From Sinohyriopsis cumingii (Eukaryota; Mollusca; Bivalvia; Unionida; Unionidae): a DNA stretch of 64,000 nucleotides. The position numbers were made by a program, and so were the translations under genes. Location: positions 59,085,180-59,149,179 of the forward strand of contig CM068831.1 in the NCBI GenBank assembly GCA_028554795.2, in the 5' to 3' direction. This document shows, in pieces, positions 12,531 through 24,210 of this stretch; position 1 is the first letter of the stretch, and the number at the start of each line of letters is the position of its first letter. A model generated the notes under the pieces. The model was not told where the DNA came from. It ran no database searches and was given only the letters and a program-made list of their open reading frames with translations.

Positions 12531-13662
12531 CAGTAGTCCGTTTTGGTTGAGGGCCCTTTCGGTACCGGTCCGTTTTGACTCTATAATATTGTACCAAAAA
12601 AAGGGTGGCTTTGACAAGAATTTAGCAGGTAAAAATGTCTAAATTTAAAAACTAGATTTAGTAGGACAAATAAATAATTATTGAGTGGAGATCCTCGTAT
12701 GCAACACGAGTGGTTCGAGCTTTGTTATGATGGCTACATATTACGTAAACTAAACAATTGATGCAGAGGCATTTTTATGTTAATATAATACAACAAACAC
12801 GAAAGAACAAAAAAAAAAAATGAAAATGTTTCACATATTGTATCAGTAAATGTAAATTTTTAATTGTTTTCAAAACATTTAAGCAAATTGAATATTAAAT
12901 GTTGTTAAATAAAGAAAGTAGGAAGGGACTATGATAATCATGGTCCTAATTTATGTAGCAAGATGTCTTGTAAATTATATAATCATACTGTAGCTTGTTG
13001 ATCTACGTCGTTTTCATAAATTCATTAACATTAATTGTGACATTATGTTCGGTGACCTTTTATCATGTGTGAAAATCAGAATTGTGATGCTCTGTCCTAC
13101 AATCGATAATACTGTTATGCATATGTCAGATTTAATATATTTACACTGAAGGGCGACATTCAAGGATAACTCAGATAAGCATTATCAAGTAACGCAACTT
13201 AATTAACAAACGGGTATATTGATGTATTAATGTGGATAGTGGAACAGGGAATTAAATAACACGGGAAATGGAAACAACCCAGGGATATGTCTCGGACTAG
13301 GTGCGAATTTTCACACCTGGGTGTAACAGCAAAACCAACTTCTGTTGGAAAGGGCAGAATACCTGCCAGGTATTCCTAAGTACGGCCTGATATCCCTACT
13401 TTAACCTCTCCTACCTCGGTACATTGTATGTTTATTTCACTCCATATTTATAGTTTTAAATATGAAATCACTTTAAACGAGTTATATAATCATAATTATT
13501 TAATAATAACCCCATTCGAAGCAGCCAAAGATAAAACAATGTACATTGCAATATTATTTTTAAAAACTACTGCAAATTTGGCAATTCCCAAGATTTACAA
13601 AGTATTTTGAAACAATTATTAATAAAGCACATGTGCTTATAGCCTTTGATTCTCTGTCCAAA
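12531..13662. other. Intergenic DNA, nothing recognised
   Basis: AT-rich sequence with no exon-like frame. A 60-aa frame at 13428-13610 has no splice or family support. Confidence 0.4.
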
Positions 13663-13736
13663 CATCTTCGCTAGCAGATTCCAATGTTAGCCTTATCTAC
13701 AGGGTTAACATATCGAAACCTTGGCTAGCGAAGATG
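13663..13736. repeat. Mini-palindrome P, copy 1 (74 bp)
   Basis: Begins CATCTTCGCTAGC and ends with its exact reverse complement GCTAGCGAAGATG (13724-13736). Related strings with CTAGCCAAGGTTC and CCTATCTAC recur at 14072-14138, 26821-26878 and 53744-53789, so this is a small repeated foldback unit and not a unique hairpin. Confidence 0.7.
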
Positions 13737-14071
13737 AAACCACATTGGTTGCTGACGTGACTTGCGATTAACACGTGTCTCTGGTCAGTACACCATATAT
13801 TATGGTAGTTTTCTAATGAGCCCAACAGTAACTATCCATTGTAGATAATTATTTATACCGTAATTGTTATGGGAACCTATATTATTGTTCGAATTACAAA
13901 TAAGTATCAGTAGTTAATGAGCTACAACTAGAAAAGGATTTTTTATTATTATTATTTAGTTGTCCAAAGATCAAGGTTTAGTTTTGAATCAGCGCCCTAA
14001 ACACCAAGTCGTGCTGTCGGGGTTACTCGTCCATGTGCATTCATTACACTAACAACAACGTTCTTGGCCCA

Positions 14072-14138
14072 TATTCGCTAACCAAGGTTCCAATAACCAT
14101 GTGCAGATAGGGTTATCGGTACCTTGACGAGCGAAGAT
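14072..14138. repeat. Mini-palindrome P, copy 2
   Basis: The left arm TTCGCTAACCAAGGTTCC pairs with right-arm sequence ending CCTTGACGAGCGAAGA. The arms are about 26 nt with a few mismatches. Same family as 13663-13736. Confidence 0.6.
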
Positions 14139-15548
14139 TTTCTTGGCCCTTTTCCATTACTGGTGATGTCAGAAAGAAAAACTTGGCATCGTGTCTTCAT
14201 TTAGGTATATGAGGATGGCGTGGAAATGTTTTCGACTTGGTTTCTGATGAGGTTTCAGAAACTTAAAAAATGAGATTACATTGCTTGTTTAAGTGGCAGT
14301 TTATAATTTTTTGACCTATTTGTAATCACATTACTGTGGTCTAGGTATTTCTATAAATTAAAATTAATTTCAGCAGTGCTCATGGGAAATCATATGGTCA
14401 AAACTCATGGTGTAATGGCCTAGGGCTCATAATGGCAATGGCCAAATCAGACACATAAATTATTTGTACATAAGACACCAATACATTTTTATGTTTTGAA
14501 AGACATTTAAACGAATGGACAACGCAGTCTGAAATAAAGAGTTCTTGTCTTTGTGATTTTGTAAACCTTTTACTGCCCTAAGCATTTTAATAATATCACG
14601 GCAGTGTACAAAAGAGAAGTGTAAACCCCACAGTACAGCCGAGTATTATCCGGTTCTCTGTGACATGCATAATGGGGTTCTCAGCGTGTGCTAGATTTTG
14701 AGATCGGATGTACAGCTGGGGTAAATATGCCCTCAGGCTGAACACCTAGCTTAGCATAGGACCATACCATTTAATTTTCAGGGGTGGCAATAATGGAAAG
14801 GGTCTGCACTTTTCTTTTCAATCAGGACATTTTATATTTGATTTTACCCCACGAAGGCTTATTTCTTTCGATAAATGTAATCGATATAAATAGCCCTGTG
14901 TTTACACAACTCAGAGGAAGAATAATATTGTATTATTATTAAAAAGAATCTCAAACATACACCTACTCTAGAAAAGTCGGTCCTTTATCATAAACAAACT
15001 TTGGAGGTAGGGGCCAACCATATATATTTATGAAAAGAACTGGGGTTTTGATTACAAATTGCATCAAGGTCTTTTATTATTCTTACAGCTCAAGACAATT
15101 TGTTCCCCTAACTAATATGAAGGTAAAAATTCTCTTTTGCCCCTGCAAATCTGAGCAAGAGTATTTTTTTCCCCAAGTTTCTTGGAGACTGGAAAGTTTA
15201 TTTAAGCAACCACACACACACACGCACACACACACACACACACACACTGTAATATTAAATGGTTGGTCCCGTAGCTGCAACAACTATCGGTTGGAAAGCA
15301 ATGTTCTACTGAAGATTTAAATGTCTGCTATACAATACATTATAATACACGCTATATACAAGAATGTTCATTTTTCGCTAATAACTCAGAAATGTGCTTA
15401 AAAAATGTATATTTTAACTCACTGAGAAGAAAATGAAGATAATTTGTGAATTTATCGATGTTTTACGGAAAACGCTCCGGAAATATTTTTATACTTTCGG
15501 TGATAAATAGGATTTCTGGAAGTGCCAATACCAGAACGAACCGAAACA
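14139..15548. other. Intergenic DNA with a (CA)n tract
   Basis: No gene is seen. A (CA)n microsatellite occupies 15210-15247. The overlapping 96-aa and 66-aa frames there simply read through that tract. Confidence 0.45.
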
Positions 15549-15946
15549 TCCTTTAGGGGGCAGGGGCCAGTTTTTATGTACAAATTTAATGCCACAAATC
15601 AGCGAGCTAGTTTAAAAATCATTTAAAAAAATCAAATACTGTTTTATACACAAGTGAGGTCAAAAAGGTCCATATTTTGGGATACCTATATTAAAACAAA
15701 GTATAAGAATATTATCTACTTGAACAAAGAAGTCAATGGCAGTTCATAGCAGAAGTTTATGCACACCAATCCCAAATTTATACCTGCAATTTTCATGTCT
15801 GAAGGTCATTTTTGACACCCTGTGATGCTCACGTTGCAAACACAAGCCTTTTTCCTGGATGACAATTTGGCTAAACAGTGCTTACTAAACAAGCTGATGC
15901 AGTTGAAAATAGTTGTTGTCCAAGCCGTTTTTGAGATCGTTTACTT

Positions 15947-17542
15947 TGTGGAGGGGGGCACCAGACAGATGCCCAGCCCCAGCTACTTAGCCAAAGCTTA
16001 TAAAAGATTTATGTGTGTTTGTTACCTCCGAAGGTGTGTTGTTTGTGTTGTTTTTAAAAGTTTTTTAAAAAAAAAACTTTTGGTTTAGAAATTTGGAGTG
16101 GGGTATTTCTAAGTTTCCCTAGTGTGTTTATAGGGTTGATCATCCGATAATGATTTCTATTATCCTCTCGGAATCTCTTCCCTAGTAAGTCTGTCGACCT
16201 TGCTAGGGTCACCTACGTGCCATGTTTGCTATATATGTGTGCTATATGTTTTGGGTGCTATTTTTGTTTCCACGTTGGGACAGCAAAGTATGCCAGATCT
16301 AACCCAGTTGTCTTATCTTTTCCCCGTGTTTATGTTTAGGTCTCACTGGACAGTTTATCTGGTGAATTTTCATCCGACGATGGCCAATTACAGAAAAATG
16401 AGAATAATTTTACACTGAAGATACAAATAAAAACAAATTAATGATTTTTGTAGAAAGCATACATGTGAGATTTTGACTGCAGTAATCAGGTTAATTCCTG
16501 ATGCAACTGGTTTTTATCCTGAACCAACACTGCCACCAACCCCTAAATGTTACATTCATTTTTGACAAGAAATAGCTATTTTGAATATTTTCCTGTGACA
16601 AGGCAGCTAAAAGAATCAGTATGTACCTTATGCATGAATAAAGTTCACTAGTACTATAACAAATTAGCATACTTTTCATCACCCCTCAACCACCTAGATT
16701 TTTAGAAATTTACCTCTGTAGCAGACACATATAAATACGTAAGCCAAGTCGACAGCTCATTTGCAGCCCAAGTTACGCATTTGATCTCCAATGCAAATCT
16801 AACTGTGACAGGCAGTCACCAACAAGCCAACCTATTTCCAAGCCTAACTCAAAGTAAATCTGAACCACATTATAGATTTAGCTTATGTGTGAATTTATAA
16901 ATGCTAGGCTTGTGATAATTAGGTTCATGCCTTCTACCTTAAAAATTAGGGGGTGTCAAAATACGAAACTATTCAGTGAGACCTTACACCGGGAGTGTCC
17001 ATTTAATTTTGAAATTTGGCGAGGAGTGTTCTTTATATGTATAATTTTTAAACCTTATTGGTTTATATGTGTGTATTAAATGTATCACTCGTATAAAATT
17101 AAGATTCAACTGTGCTCGAGGTGGGGTTTATACTTTCTTTATTTTTTGTATGTCTCCCATCTCGAACAGGTCTATCTTGTATTTGAAAGTTACGCCAAAG
17201 AGCCAGAATGAATCTATATGAAAATTGTCTTCCCTTTTGGGGTGGTTTGTACAGTAGATCTGTACTATTGTTAGTAATGAGAAATGAAAGGTAGTAAAGG
17301 GTAATATTTAAAACTGTAATATTGTATAAAAGTCCAAGCCATAAGGGTTCCTTTTCCTGATTCTTTTATGGGCCTGTTCACTTCGTGTAGCGCCATGTGA
17401 CATAGCCCCATAACGTCCTTATCTGTACTTTTCCTTATGGTAGAATTTATCACTTTTTGTCTATTATTATAACTTGACCGCATGCTTTCATTGTTGTAAC
17501 TATAAAGTTTGTAATTTTGTAAAGTGTGTTTTTGTTAAAGTT
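15947..17542 (+). mobile_element. Element A copy 2, 1.6-kb insertion in R3
   Basis: Flanked by TTACTT at 15941-15946 and 17543-17548; the empty site near 60780 carries one copy of the related string. The ends are TGTGGAGGGG... and ...GTTAAAGTT, not a clean TG...CA pair. The blocks match 9415-10275, but about 650 bp in the middle (about 16325-16970) is absent from that copy. No transposase or polyprotein frame is seen. It is mobile by the empty-site test; the class is undetermined. Confidence 0.65.
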
Positions 17543-17766
17543 TTACTTGCCCCAAATCCATGTGTTTATTGCTATGGGAGGCTAGCTCTTCTTCCTAGCC
17601 GACTAGTGATATTTCACTATTTACATACTGCAAAGTAACTATGGACAGTGTACATGCCTGACATCAATTTCAAGAACAACACAGGCCCAAAACACATAGT
17701 TCACAGATATATCCATTGCCTTAAATAGTAAACAATTAGCTGAAAAGTCACACCATAGCCTTAAGT

Positions 17767-17930
17767 TGTTGTTGTTGTTGTGGAGTTTAACGCCATTTTT
17801 CAGCACAGGACAAGCTATATATGGCGGCCAGTATTAAGGTGGAGGAAGAACCCGGGAAAACCCCAGAAAGAACCACCGACCCACGAGAAGCTACTGACAA
17901 GCTTTCTCACATACCCACATTGGCTGAATT
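17767..17930 (-). mobile_element. SINE2 copy A, 5'-truncated, with 10-bp target duplication
   Basis: A (GTT)n tail at the left end is followed by GGAGTTTAACGCCATTTTTC, ATGGCGGCCAGT, AAGAACCACCGACCCA and GCTACTGACAAGCTTTCT. The flanks are identical: TAGCCTTAAG at 17757-17766 and 17931-17940. The R3 copy at 61 kb has a single TAGCCTTAAG at the same place, proving the insertion. The tRNA-like head present in the 26018-26258 copy is missing. Confidence 0.88.
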
Positions 17931-17985
17931 TAGCCTTAAGTTAAGAAATTTGCCTGGGGACAATTTACGAAGCTGGACCCTGGCA

Positions 17986-18870
17986 CCATTTCCCTACATT
18001 GGATAAGTTTGTAATTAAATGATACAAAGTGACAAATATAATGTCACTAAAAATGTCTCTTTCACTGTTAAATTATGGAGTTGAAATTATGTTTTTTTGT
18101 AGTATGTGCAAAGGATTAATTGCCTGTCCCCCACATTTTTATTTTGCTGGGCTGCTTCACAAAGTAAAACTCCATCAACCAGTCCTGAAATATATTTTTG
18201 TTGGGCTCTGCTGATAATACTGATGGCTACATGTAATTGCTACCTAAATTGGTTTTAAACATGAATCACACTTAACACTACTCTGACAATTGAAATGATC
18301 ATGCATTGTGATTTATAAATTAAGTAAAATCTGAAAGACTTTTCTACTAAAATCTACCTCGTGCTAAAACTAGGCCATGATGTCATTGTACCCTGCTGCT
18401 TCCATGTTGTTTTCGGACAAAGCACCGAGATCTGCTTAGAAACACATAGTAATTCCTGACGTATATGCAAACATAAAATTATTTTTATTTGCACTTCCCT
18501 CATTAAGTAATGTTTTAATATAACCAGCTATAATATAAGTGTGTAAAAAAATAATTGTGTACATTTTATTTCTTTGTCCTTCATTTGTCTTGTTTTCAAA
18601 CCAATAAATAAATGAATAAAACTCTTTTATGGACTCTAAAAAGAATAATTAGTTTCTCTGGAAATATTATTGCATTCATACAGAATTCTTGAACAAGGAC
18701 ATTTATTGAAAATTCTGTTTGATTTCCAAGACCAGAGGATAAATTATTGTGTTTGTACAAGGAAATGTAGACGTCGACACAGTACAGGCTACAGCATACG
18801 TCATTGCCTGGATTTTTCGTTGGGACTCAAACTTGAAATCATTAAAACATTTCAATATTAGGACTTCAGT
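17986..18870. other. Intergenic DNA, nothing recognised
   Basis: AT-rich. The small frames at 18029-18214 and 18670-18861 lack splice or family support. Confidence 0.4.
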
Positions 18871-19186
18871 ACACTGCTCTGGTGCCTAAGTGGGTAGAGC
18901 ATCGCCTCAAATGCTGGAAGTTGCAGGTTCAAACCTTGGCCTAGTCATACCAAAGACTTATAAAAATGGTATCTGTAGCTGTCTTGCATGGTGCTCAGAA
19001 CTAAGTGTTTAGTGTTAGGACTGGTTGGACTGGTGTCAGGATAATGTGCCTGGGTGGGACATGATGATACCTGTCTGTATGATGCACCAGGGCCAGTACT
19101 AGACATCACAATAAAATGTCACACTGAAGACTTCATAGCGATATGGTTGGAAAATTGTTAAAACTTAAAAATCCAGATCACACATG
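18871..19186 (+). mobile_element. SINE1 copy 2, near full length
   Basis: The head ACTGCTCTGGTGCCTAAGTG with GGGTAGAGC (A box) is followed by a good B box, GGTTCAAACC. The body matches the family (GTCATACCAAAGACTTATAA, GGTGTCAGGATAATGTG, GGTGGGACATGATG) and the tail is AAATTGTTAAAACTTAAAAA plus ATCACACATG. Confidence 0.85.
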
Positions 19187-20159
19187 CTTCAATAAATTTA
19201 AAAAATAATTTTGACAATTTTTAAAAAGAAACTATTCTCATTGAAGAGTTACACATTAAGTAAATATTTAAATTAATATAATTACATGTATGAAAATTGA
19301 AATTTTGGAGTTTTATATTCAGATACTTGCATTATGAAAAGTACAAGAAGTTCTTGTTGAACATTATGATCCATTTTACATAAATATTGTTGGTACAGAA
19401 TTTGCACATACCATCTATCTATTACTGTTAAATTATTTGCAACAATTTTTCAACCAGCCACAACATTGTATGTATAGTCCATAAATTGCTGTGATTGTGT
19501 TTTAAAATATTTTTCACTATCTTAAAAAATATTGGTGAATATTAATGTTTTCGACATAAAACTTATCTGATGTTGATACATGTATGTAATTTTATTAATA
19601 CAGTGAAAAAATTGAGATTTTATCTTGATTTTTAAAAAATATAACTTCTTTTGTAATACTTTTAAAAAAAACTTTCAATTAAGTACATAAATTATTACTG
19701 GTCCAAACATTACCCGCCAAAGTGGAAGGAAACATAGATCTACACCTTTCATTTCAAAATCAAGCTTTGTAGTCTGAAGTTCTTTTTATTTTAAAGCATT
19801 TATAAACATTCTATAGGAGGGTCTCTGATATTTCTGTATTCAACAGGTGCTTCTTGTAACGTATCATTCATTACAGCAGTTTGTGGGATACACCATGTCC
19901 CTATATTATAATTCCTTTGATGTCTGCCACCATTTCCATTCCGTGTTTAGTTTTGTGCTGGAGTCTGGAATTTTATGTCTGGAGTTGGATATTGTAGTCG
20001 GTAGCCAACACTTTATCATAATGTAGTATACTGACTTAATCTTATGACCATAACAAAAATAACCGTTTGTCTAAAGGGAATGATTATCCACTGACCTAAA
20101 ATAATTTCCATTAATCAAAGATGGACTGTTTCTTCCTTTCAACCCCTGAAATTTCAAAA
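19187..20159. other. Intergenic DNA with one coding-like block
   Basis: Mostly AT-rich and featureless. The minus-strand stretch 20009-19800 reads as 70 codons ending at TAA, with one internal stop, and contains a protein-like run (TWCIPQTAVMNDTLQEAPVE). I cannot assign it to a family. It may be a mobile-element fossil. Confidence 0.3.
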
Positions 20160-20950
20160 TATCTCCAATATTTTCAAACGATAGCAGGATTTTTCAAATT
20201 GGTCACTCCTGTGGTAGCCATTACCAATACGGAATGGGCACTGTTTTCATCTAGAACCAATTAGACATGTTAAAACATTTTGGTGAAAACTCCATGACAA
20301 TATGACCATCCATTAACAAGAATTTCAAGATGGCCATCATATAGTGTCCATATTTTATGAAAGATTGCAACCATTTTGATTTAGAACCAACAATATATAT
20401 AAGAAGTCTTTAGATGAAAAACCTTTGTTGGTATAACTCTCTGTTTGGGAGCAGTAGTGATAACAAGATTTTAAAAATGGCAACATAGTGACCATGTTGG
20501 ATGTCAAATGGGAATCATTTTCATTTAGAACCAACTAGATATCAAGTTGTCCAGCAAAAGCCACATGTTGATAGGACTTTCGTATAGGATGAGTAACAAT
20601 AAAAAGATGATGGCTGCCATGGCAACCATATTTGATGTCTGATAGGCACTGTGTTTATTCAGGACCAATTAAATATAAGACATTTTCTGGTGAAAAGCCA
20701 ATGTCAATATGACTTTCTGTTTAAAATAAGTACTGATAAAAAGATTTTCAAGATGGCTGGATGTTGGATTGGCACCATTTTCATTTATGACCAACTAGAC
20801 ATTATAAGAAGTCTTTTCACGAAAATTCCATGTTGGTATGACAATCCATTCTTCTTGAGTAGTGACAGAATTTTCAAGACAGCCATTGTGGTGGCTATAT
20901 TGGGTGTTCAGACCTCGGGATGAGTATATATGTTAAGTTTCATTGCATTC
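20160..20950. repeat. R5 repeat block, several tandem units of about 150-160 bp
   Basis: Successive units each contain a TTTTCAAGATGGC-like string, a GCCATATTGGATGT-like string, TTCATTTAGAACCAACTAGA and TGGTATGAC-like strings. At least four units can be recognised, quite diverged. The frame at 20651-20923 is one such unit read through and is not a gene. Confidence 0.65.
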
Positions 20951-21136
20951 CTCTAAATACTTTAGGGACTGGCCTTTTTCAAAGGGAGAGGCTGTCATAA
21001 AAAATGTTTTGACTTGCATACAGGTTGAAATTTTTTTCTTGCTCCAACTTACGCAACATAAATATTGTATAACCATTACGGGTAGATTAGTAGATACAAA
21101 TTATATTGAGGTTATTATTAAAATATTATATTTTTA

Positions 21137-21866
21137 GTACTGCCACTCACTGAGCACCACCACTAGCATGCGTCTATGTTGATTGAGTACAAACACTAGA
21201 ACATGCATCTATGTTGATTGAGTACCACCACTAGCACATGCATCTAAGTTGATTGAGTACCACTACTAGCACATGGATCTAGATTCATTATCACCACTAG
21301 TGCATGCATCTAGATTCATTGAGTGTACCACCACTAGCACATTAATCTATGTTCACTGAGTGTACCACCACTAGCATATTAATCTAGGTTCATTGAGTGT
21401 ACCACCACTAGCATATTAATCTAGATTTGTTAAGTACCATCACTAGCAAATGCATCTAGTTTCATTGGGTACCACCACTAGCACATGCATCTAGTTTCAT
21501 TGGGTACCACCACTAGCACATTCGTCTAGTTTCATTGGGTACCACCACTAGCACGTGTCTAGTTTCATTGGGTACCACCACTAGCACATGCATATAGTTT
21601 CATTGAGAAATACCACTAGCACATATGTCTAGTTTCATTGGGTACCACCACTAGCACGTGCCTAGTTTCATTGGGTACCACCACTAGCACATGTGTCTAG
21701 TTTCATTGGGTACCAACACTAGCACATGTGTCTAGTTTCATTGGGTACCACCACTAGCACATGCATCTAGTTTCACTGGGTACCACCACTAGCACATGCA
21801 TCTTGTTTTATTGGGTACCACCACTAGCAAATGCATCTAGTTTCATTGGGTACCATCACTAGCAAT
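21137..21866. repeat. 35-bp satellite array 1, about 20 copies
   Basis: The monomer core is GTACCACCACTAGCACATG followed by CATCTAGTTTCATTGG. Units in the second half are nearly identical, those on the left edge more diverged. The same core recurs in the arrays at 27113-27790 and 27790-29125. Confidence 0.92.
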
Positions 21867-21886
21867 TGAATGAAGTACATTTCTTC

Positions 21887-22045
21887 TTGGGAAGCTGAGG
21901 TAGCTTTGGTGGTAGAGCATCAGATTAATGATCCAAATGTCTCATGTTTGATGATTGCCCAGGCTAGCATGTGTGTCCTTGGGTAAGGCACTTTATTACC
22001 ATTTCCTTAGCATGATATAGCCATTGTGTTAAAAGTTTCATTAAA
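21887..22045 (+). mobile_element. SINE3 copy 1
   Basis: A tRNA-like head (GGTGGTAGAGCATCAGAT as A box, a degenerate B box) is followed by GTGTCCTTGGGTAAGGCAC and TTCCTTAGCATGATATAG. The same tail is present at 31492-31745 and, inverted, around 35231. Confidence 0.65.
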
Positions 22046-22057
22046 ACAAACAAAAAC

Positions 22058-22420
22058 ACAAGAGTCCCTCAAAGGGATGAACACTCTACTGTCTGACAAG
22101 AATTAAGATGGAATTAAGATAGGACCATTTATCCTTTTTGACAGCTAGGTGTTGAAGCCATCTCTGATATTTTTGAGATTTTTAAATTAGGCACTGTGAC
22201 AGCCATACTGGATGAAAAGATGGGTACCATTTATTTTAGGTCAAACTAGACTCCATTCAAGACTTTTGGTGAAAATGACATACTGATATGGTCATCCATT
22301 CAGATTTTGAATGTGTTCAATGTAGCTAACATATTTAAGGTCATACAAGCACCAAAGCACCATTTTCATTCAAGACGAACTAGATGTCATAATCAGTATT
22401 CTGGTGAAAGCTGTTAATAC
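22058..22420. repeat. R5 repeat, copy 3
   Basis: Begins CAAGAGTCCCTCAAAGGGAT and CACTCTACTGTCTGA, matching the beginning of the block at 11236. It continues with CAGCTAGGTGTTGAAG and weak AACTAGAC-type modules. It is followed by an AAC/AAT-rich simple stretch at 22443-22480. Confidence 0.5.
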
Positions 22421-22529
22421 TTCTATTACTGATATTAAAGGTAACAACAACAGCAACAATAATAACAATCGTAATAATGATATGGATGATAAATTATTCT
22501 TCTAAATTCTTCTGTTAGAAATCTGCACC

Positions 22530-23090
22530 ATCACAATGGAACATTCTTCTCAAAGAAAATAGTGGGGGCAAAAAAATTGTGGAAATAGAACTTTTGGAGA
22601 CAAAAAATAAAAACAAATTTAAATATATTGAGTTTGGAGGTGCGTGAAGATTTGAAAATTAAGCTTGAAATGAAAAATTCAAAAGGGATGATTATTCGAT
22701 CAAAAAGTAAATGGATAGAAAAAGGAGAAAAACAACAAAATAAGTGTGAAGCTTGAAAAAAAGATGTTAACAAAACAATACTAAAAGTGATAGATGAGTT
22801 AGGGAAAATAATCACTGATCAGTTCAACATTTTGAATGAGATGAAAACGTTCTATGATACATTATTTAGTAAACAAGATCTCAAATAAAACTAGATGGTA
22901 TACTGGGAATATCTGAGGTTCCTAAATTTACAAATCATGAACCAAAACAATGAGGGTGAAATAACTCTTTCTGAAGCTTCAAAATACCTAAAGACCACAG
23001 GTAATGATAAAAGTTGAGGAAGTGATGGATTCACTATTGAATTTTATAAATACATCTGGAATGATTTATGACAGTCATTATTACAGTGTC
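22530..23090 (+). pseudogene. L1-like (L1/Tx1) reverse transcriptase fossil
   Basis: Conceptual translation gives two segments typical of L1-type ORF2 around the start of the RT domain. At 22690-22885 it reads GMIIRSKSKWIEKGEK, then NKTILKVIDELGKIITDQFN and LNEMKTFYDTLF. At about 22957-23080 it reads LKTTGNDKS, stop, GSDGFTIEFYKYIWNDL, stop. Family knowledge: L1 elements carry a similar IRSKA.W.E.GEK stretch and a K.SPGSDG..AEFYK motif here. At least three in-frame stops are present. The YADD catalytic region and the 3' end are absent, so the element is dead. It lies between two R5 blocks. Confidence 0.75.
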
Positions 23091-23129
23091 CCAAGCCTCA
23101 AGAATCCTTTTTTTAAATATTAAATTCGA

Positions 23130-23450
23130 CGTTCAGAAAGACATGGTTGTCATTATATGTTAGATTGGACCCTTTTTCATTCTGGATCAACTAGACATCA
23201 TTGGTCTCCATCTTGAGGTGGATATGACAATCCATTTGCATTAGCGATAAGATTTTCAAGAAGGATGCTGTGATGGCAAAATTTTATATTGTATTAGCAC
23301 TATTTTCATTCAGGCCACACTAGATGCAAACAGAAGAAGTCGTTTAATGAAAACCCCACTGATTTAACCATCCGTTCAGGAGGAATAGCAATAATATTTT
23401 CATGCCTGTGCAACACAAGTTTCATTTAGCCTCAGCTAGACTCTGAAGTA
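23130..23450. repeat. R5 repeat, copy 4
   Basis: Contains TGGATCAACTAGACATCA, GATAAGATTTTCAAGAAGG and AACCCCACTGATTTAACC-like modules of the R5 family. Diverged. Confidence 0.45.
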
Positions 23451-23653
23451 GTATAGGAAGAGGAGCAATAATAAATGTGTGGTAAAAGACAGAAGATGTC
23501 AACAGGTTATCATGTAAGCTCTCCTGGACTGTGACCAGTCAATGAATAAAATGCATTTGTACCTAATTGAATTCACAGGGGCTCATATTGTTGCTTACAA
23601 TTTGCCTGTAAATAATGCAAAGACTAAATACAATTAAATATACATATATAGTA

Positions 23654-24210
23654 CGTTTTGTGGTTTTTGGGGTTCAACACCATATTTAGCACATGACTGG
23701 CTGTTTATTTGGTGGAGGAAGAGCCTGGGAAGACCCTGGAAGGAACCACCAACACATGGGAAGCTACTGGCAAAATTTCCCACATGAGTGTGGGATTTTG
23801 ATTTTTAATGTAGCCTTAACAATTTGCAGTCATATCGCTACGATGTCTGCAGTGTGGCAGTTTATAGTGTGATGTCTAGCACTGATGCATCATGCCGCAG
23901 ACATGTAGCATGTCCCATCCAGTCACATTATCCTGACACCAGGCCGACCAGTCTTAACACTAACCTCTTAATGCTGAGCATCAAGTGAGGCAGCTGTTAC
24001 TAACATTTTTATAAGTCTTTGGAATGACTTGAACGGGGTTAGAAAGCAACCTCCTGCATCTGAGGTGGACGCTCTTACTGCTTAGGCCACCGGAGCGGTC
24101 TTCCCACATGCAATGTACCTGTACTGCTTGAACCCAGACTTTAACCTATGTGGATGGAGGCGAGATGAGACTGATCTGTTATGGTGAGTGCCTTGGACCA
24201 CTTGACCATA
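23654..24210 (-). mobile_element. SINE2 copy B, interrupted by SINE1
   Basis: Left part 23654-23786 (tail side: GGGGTTCAACACCATATTTA, GGAGGAAGAGCCTGGGAAGA, GAAGCTACTGGCAAAATTTC) and right part 24101-24210. Reading the minus strand, the right part is the tRNA-like head, with TGGTCAAGTGGTCCAAGG (A box) and GGGTTCAAGC (B box). The interruption is exactly SINE1 23787-24100. Confidence 0.8.
23787..24100 (-). mobile_element. SINE1 copy 3, nested in SINE2 with 10-bp target duplication
   Basis: Flanked by identical TTCCCACATG at 23777-23786 and 24101-24110. On the minus strand the head is CCGCTCCGGTGGCCTAAG and the body carries the usual family strings. SINE1 therefore inserted after SINE2 here. Confidence 0.92.

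Larger units (their letters stand above)
15549..17985 (+). repeat. Repeat R3 copy 1, split by element A and a SINE2
   Basis: Parts 15549-15946, 17543-17766 and 17941-17985 align collinearly with 60395-61114 (shared strings include ATGTACAAATTTAATGCCAC, GAGGTCAAAAAGGTC, CTAGCTCTTCTTCCTAGCC, CACCATAGCCTTA). The two gaps are exactly element A (15947-17542) and SINE2 (17767-17930), so this copy is the filled site and the copy at 60 kb the empty site. No protein frame is seen; the family is unknown to me. Confidence 0.75.
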
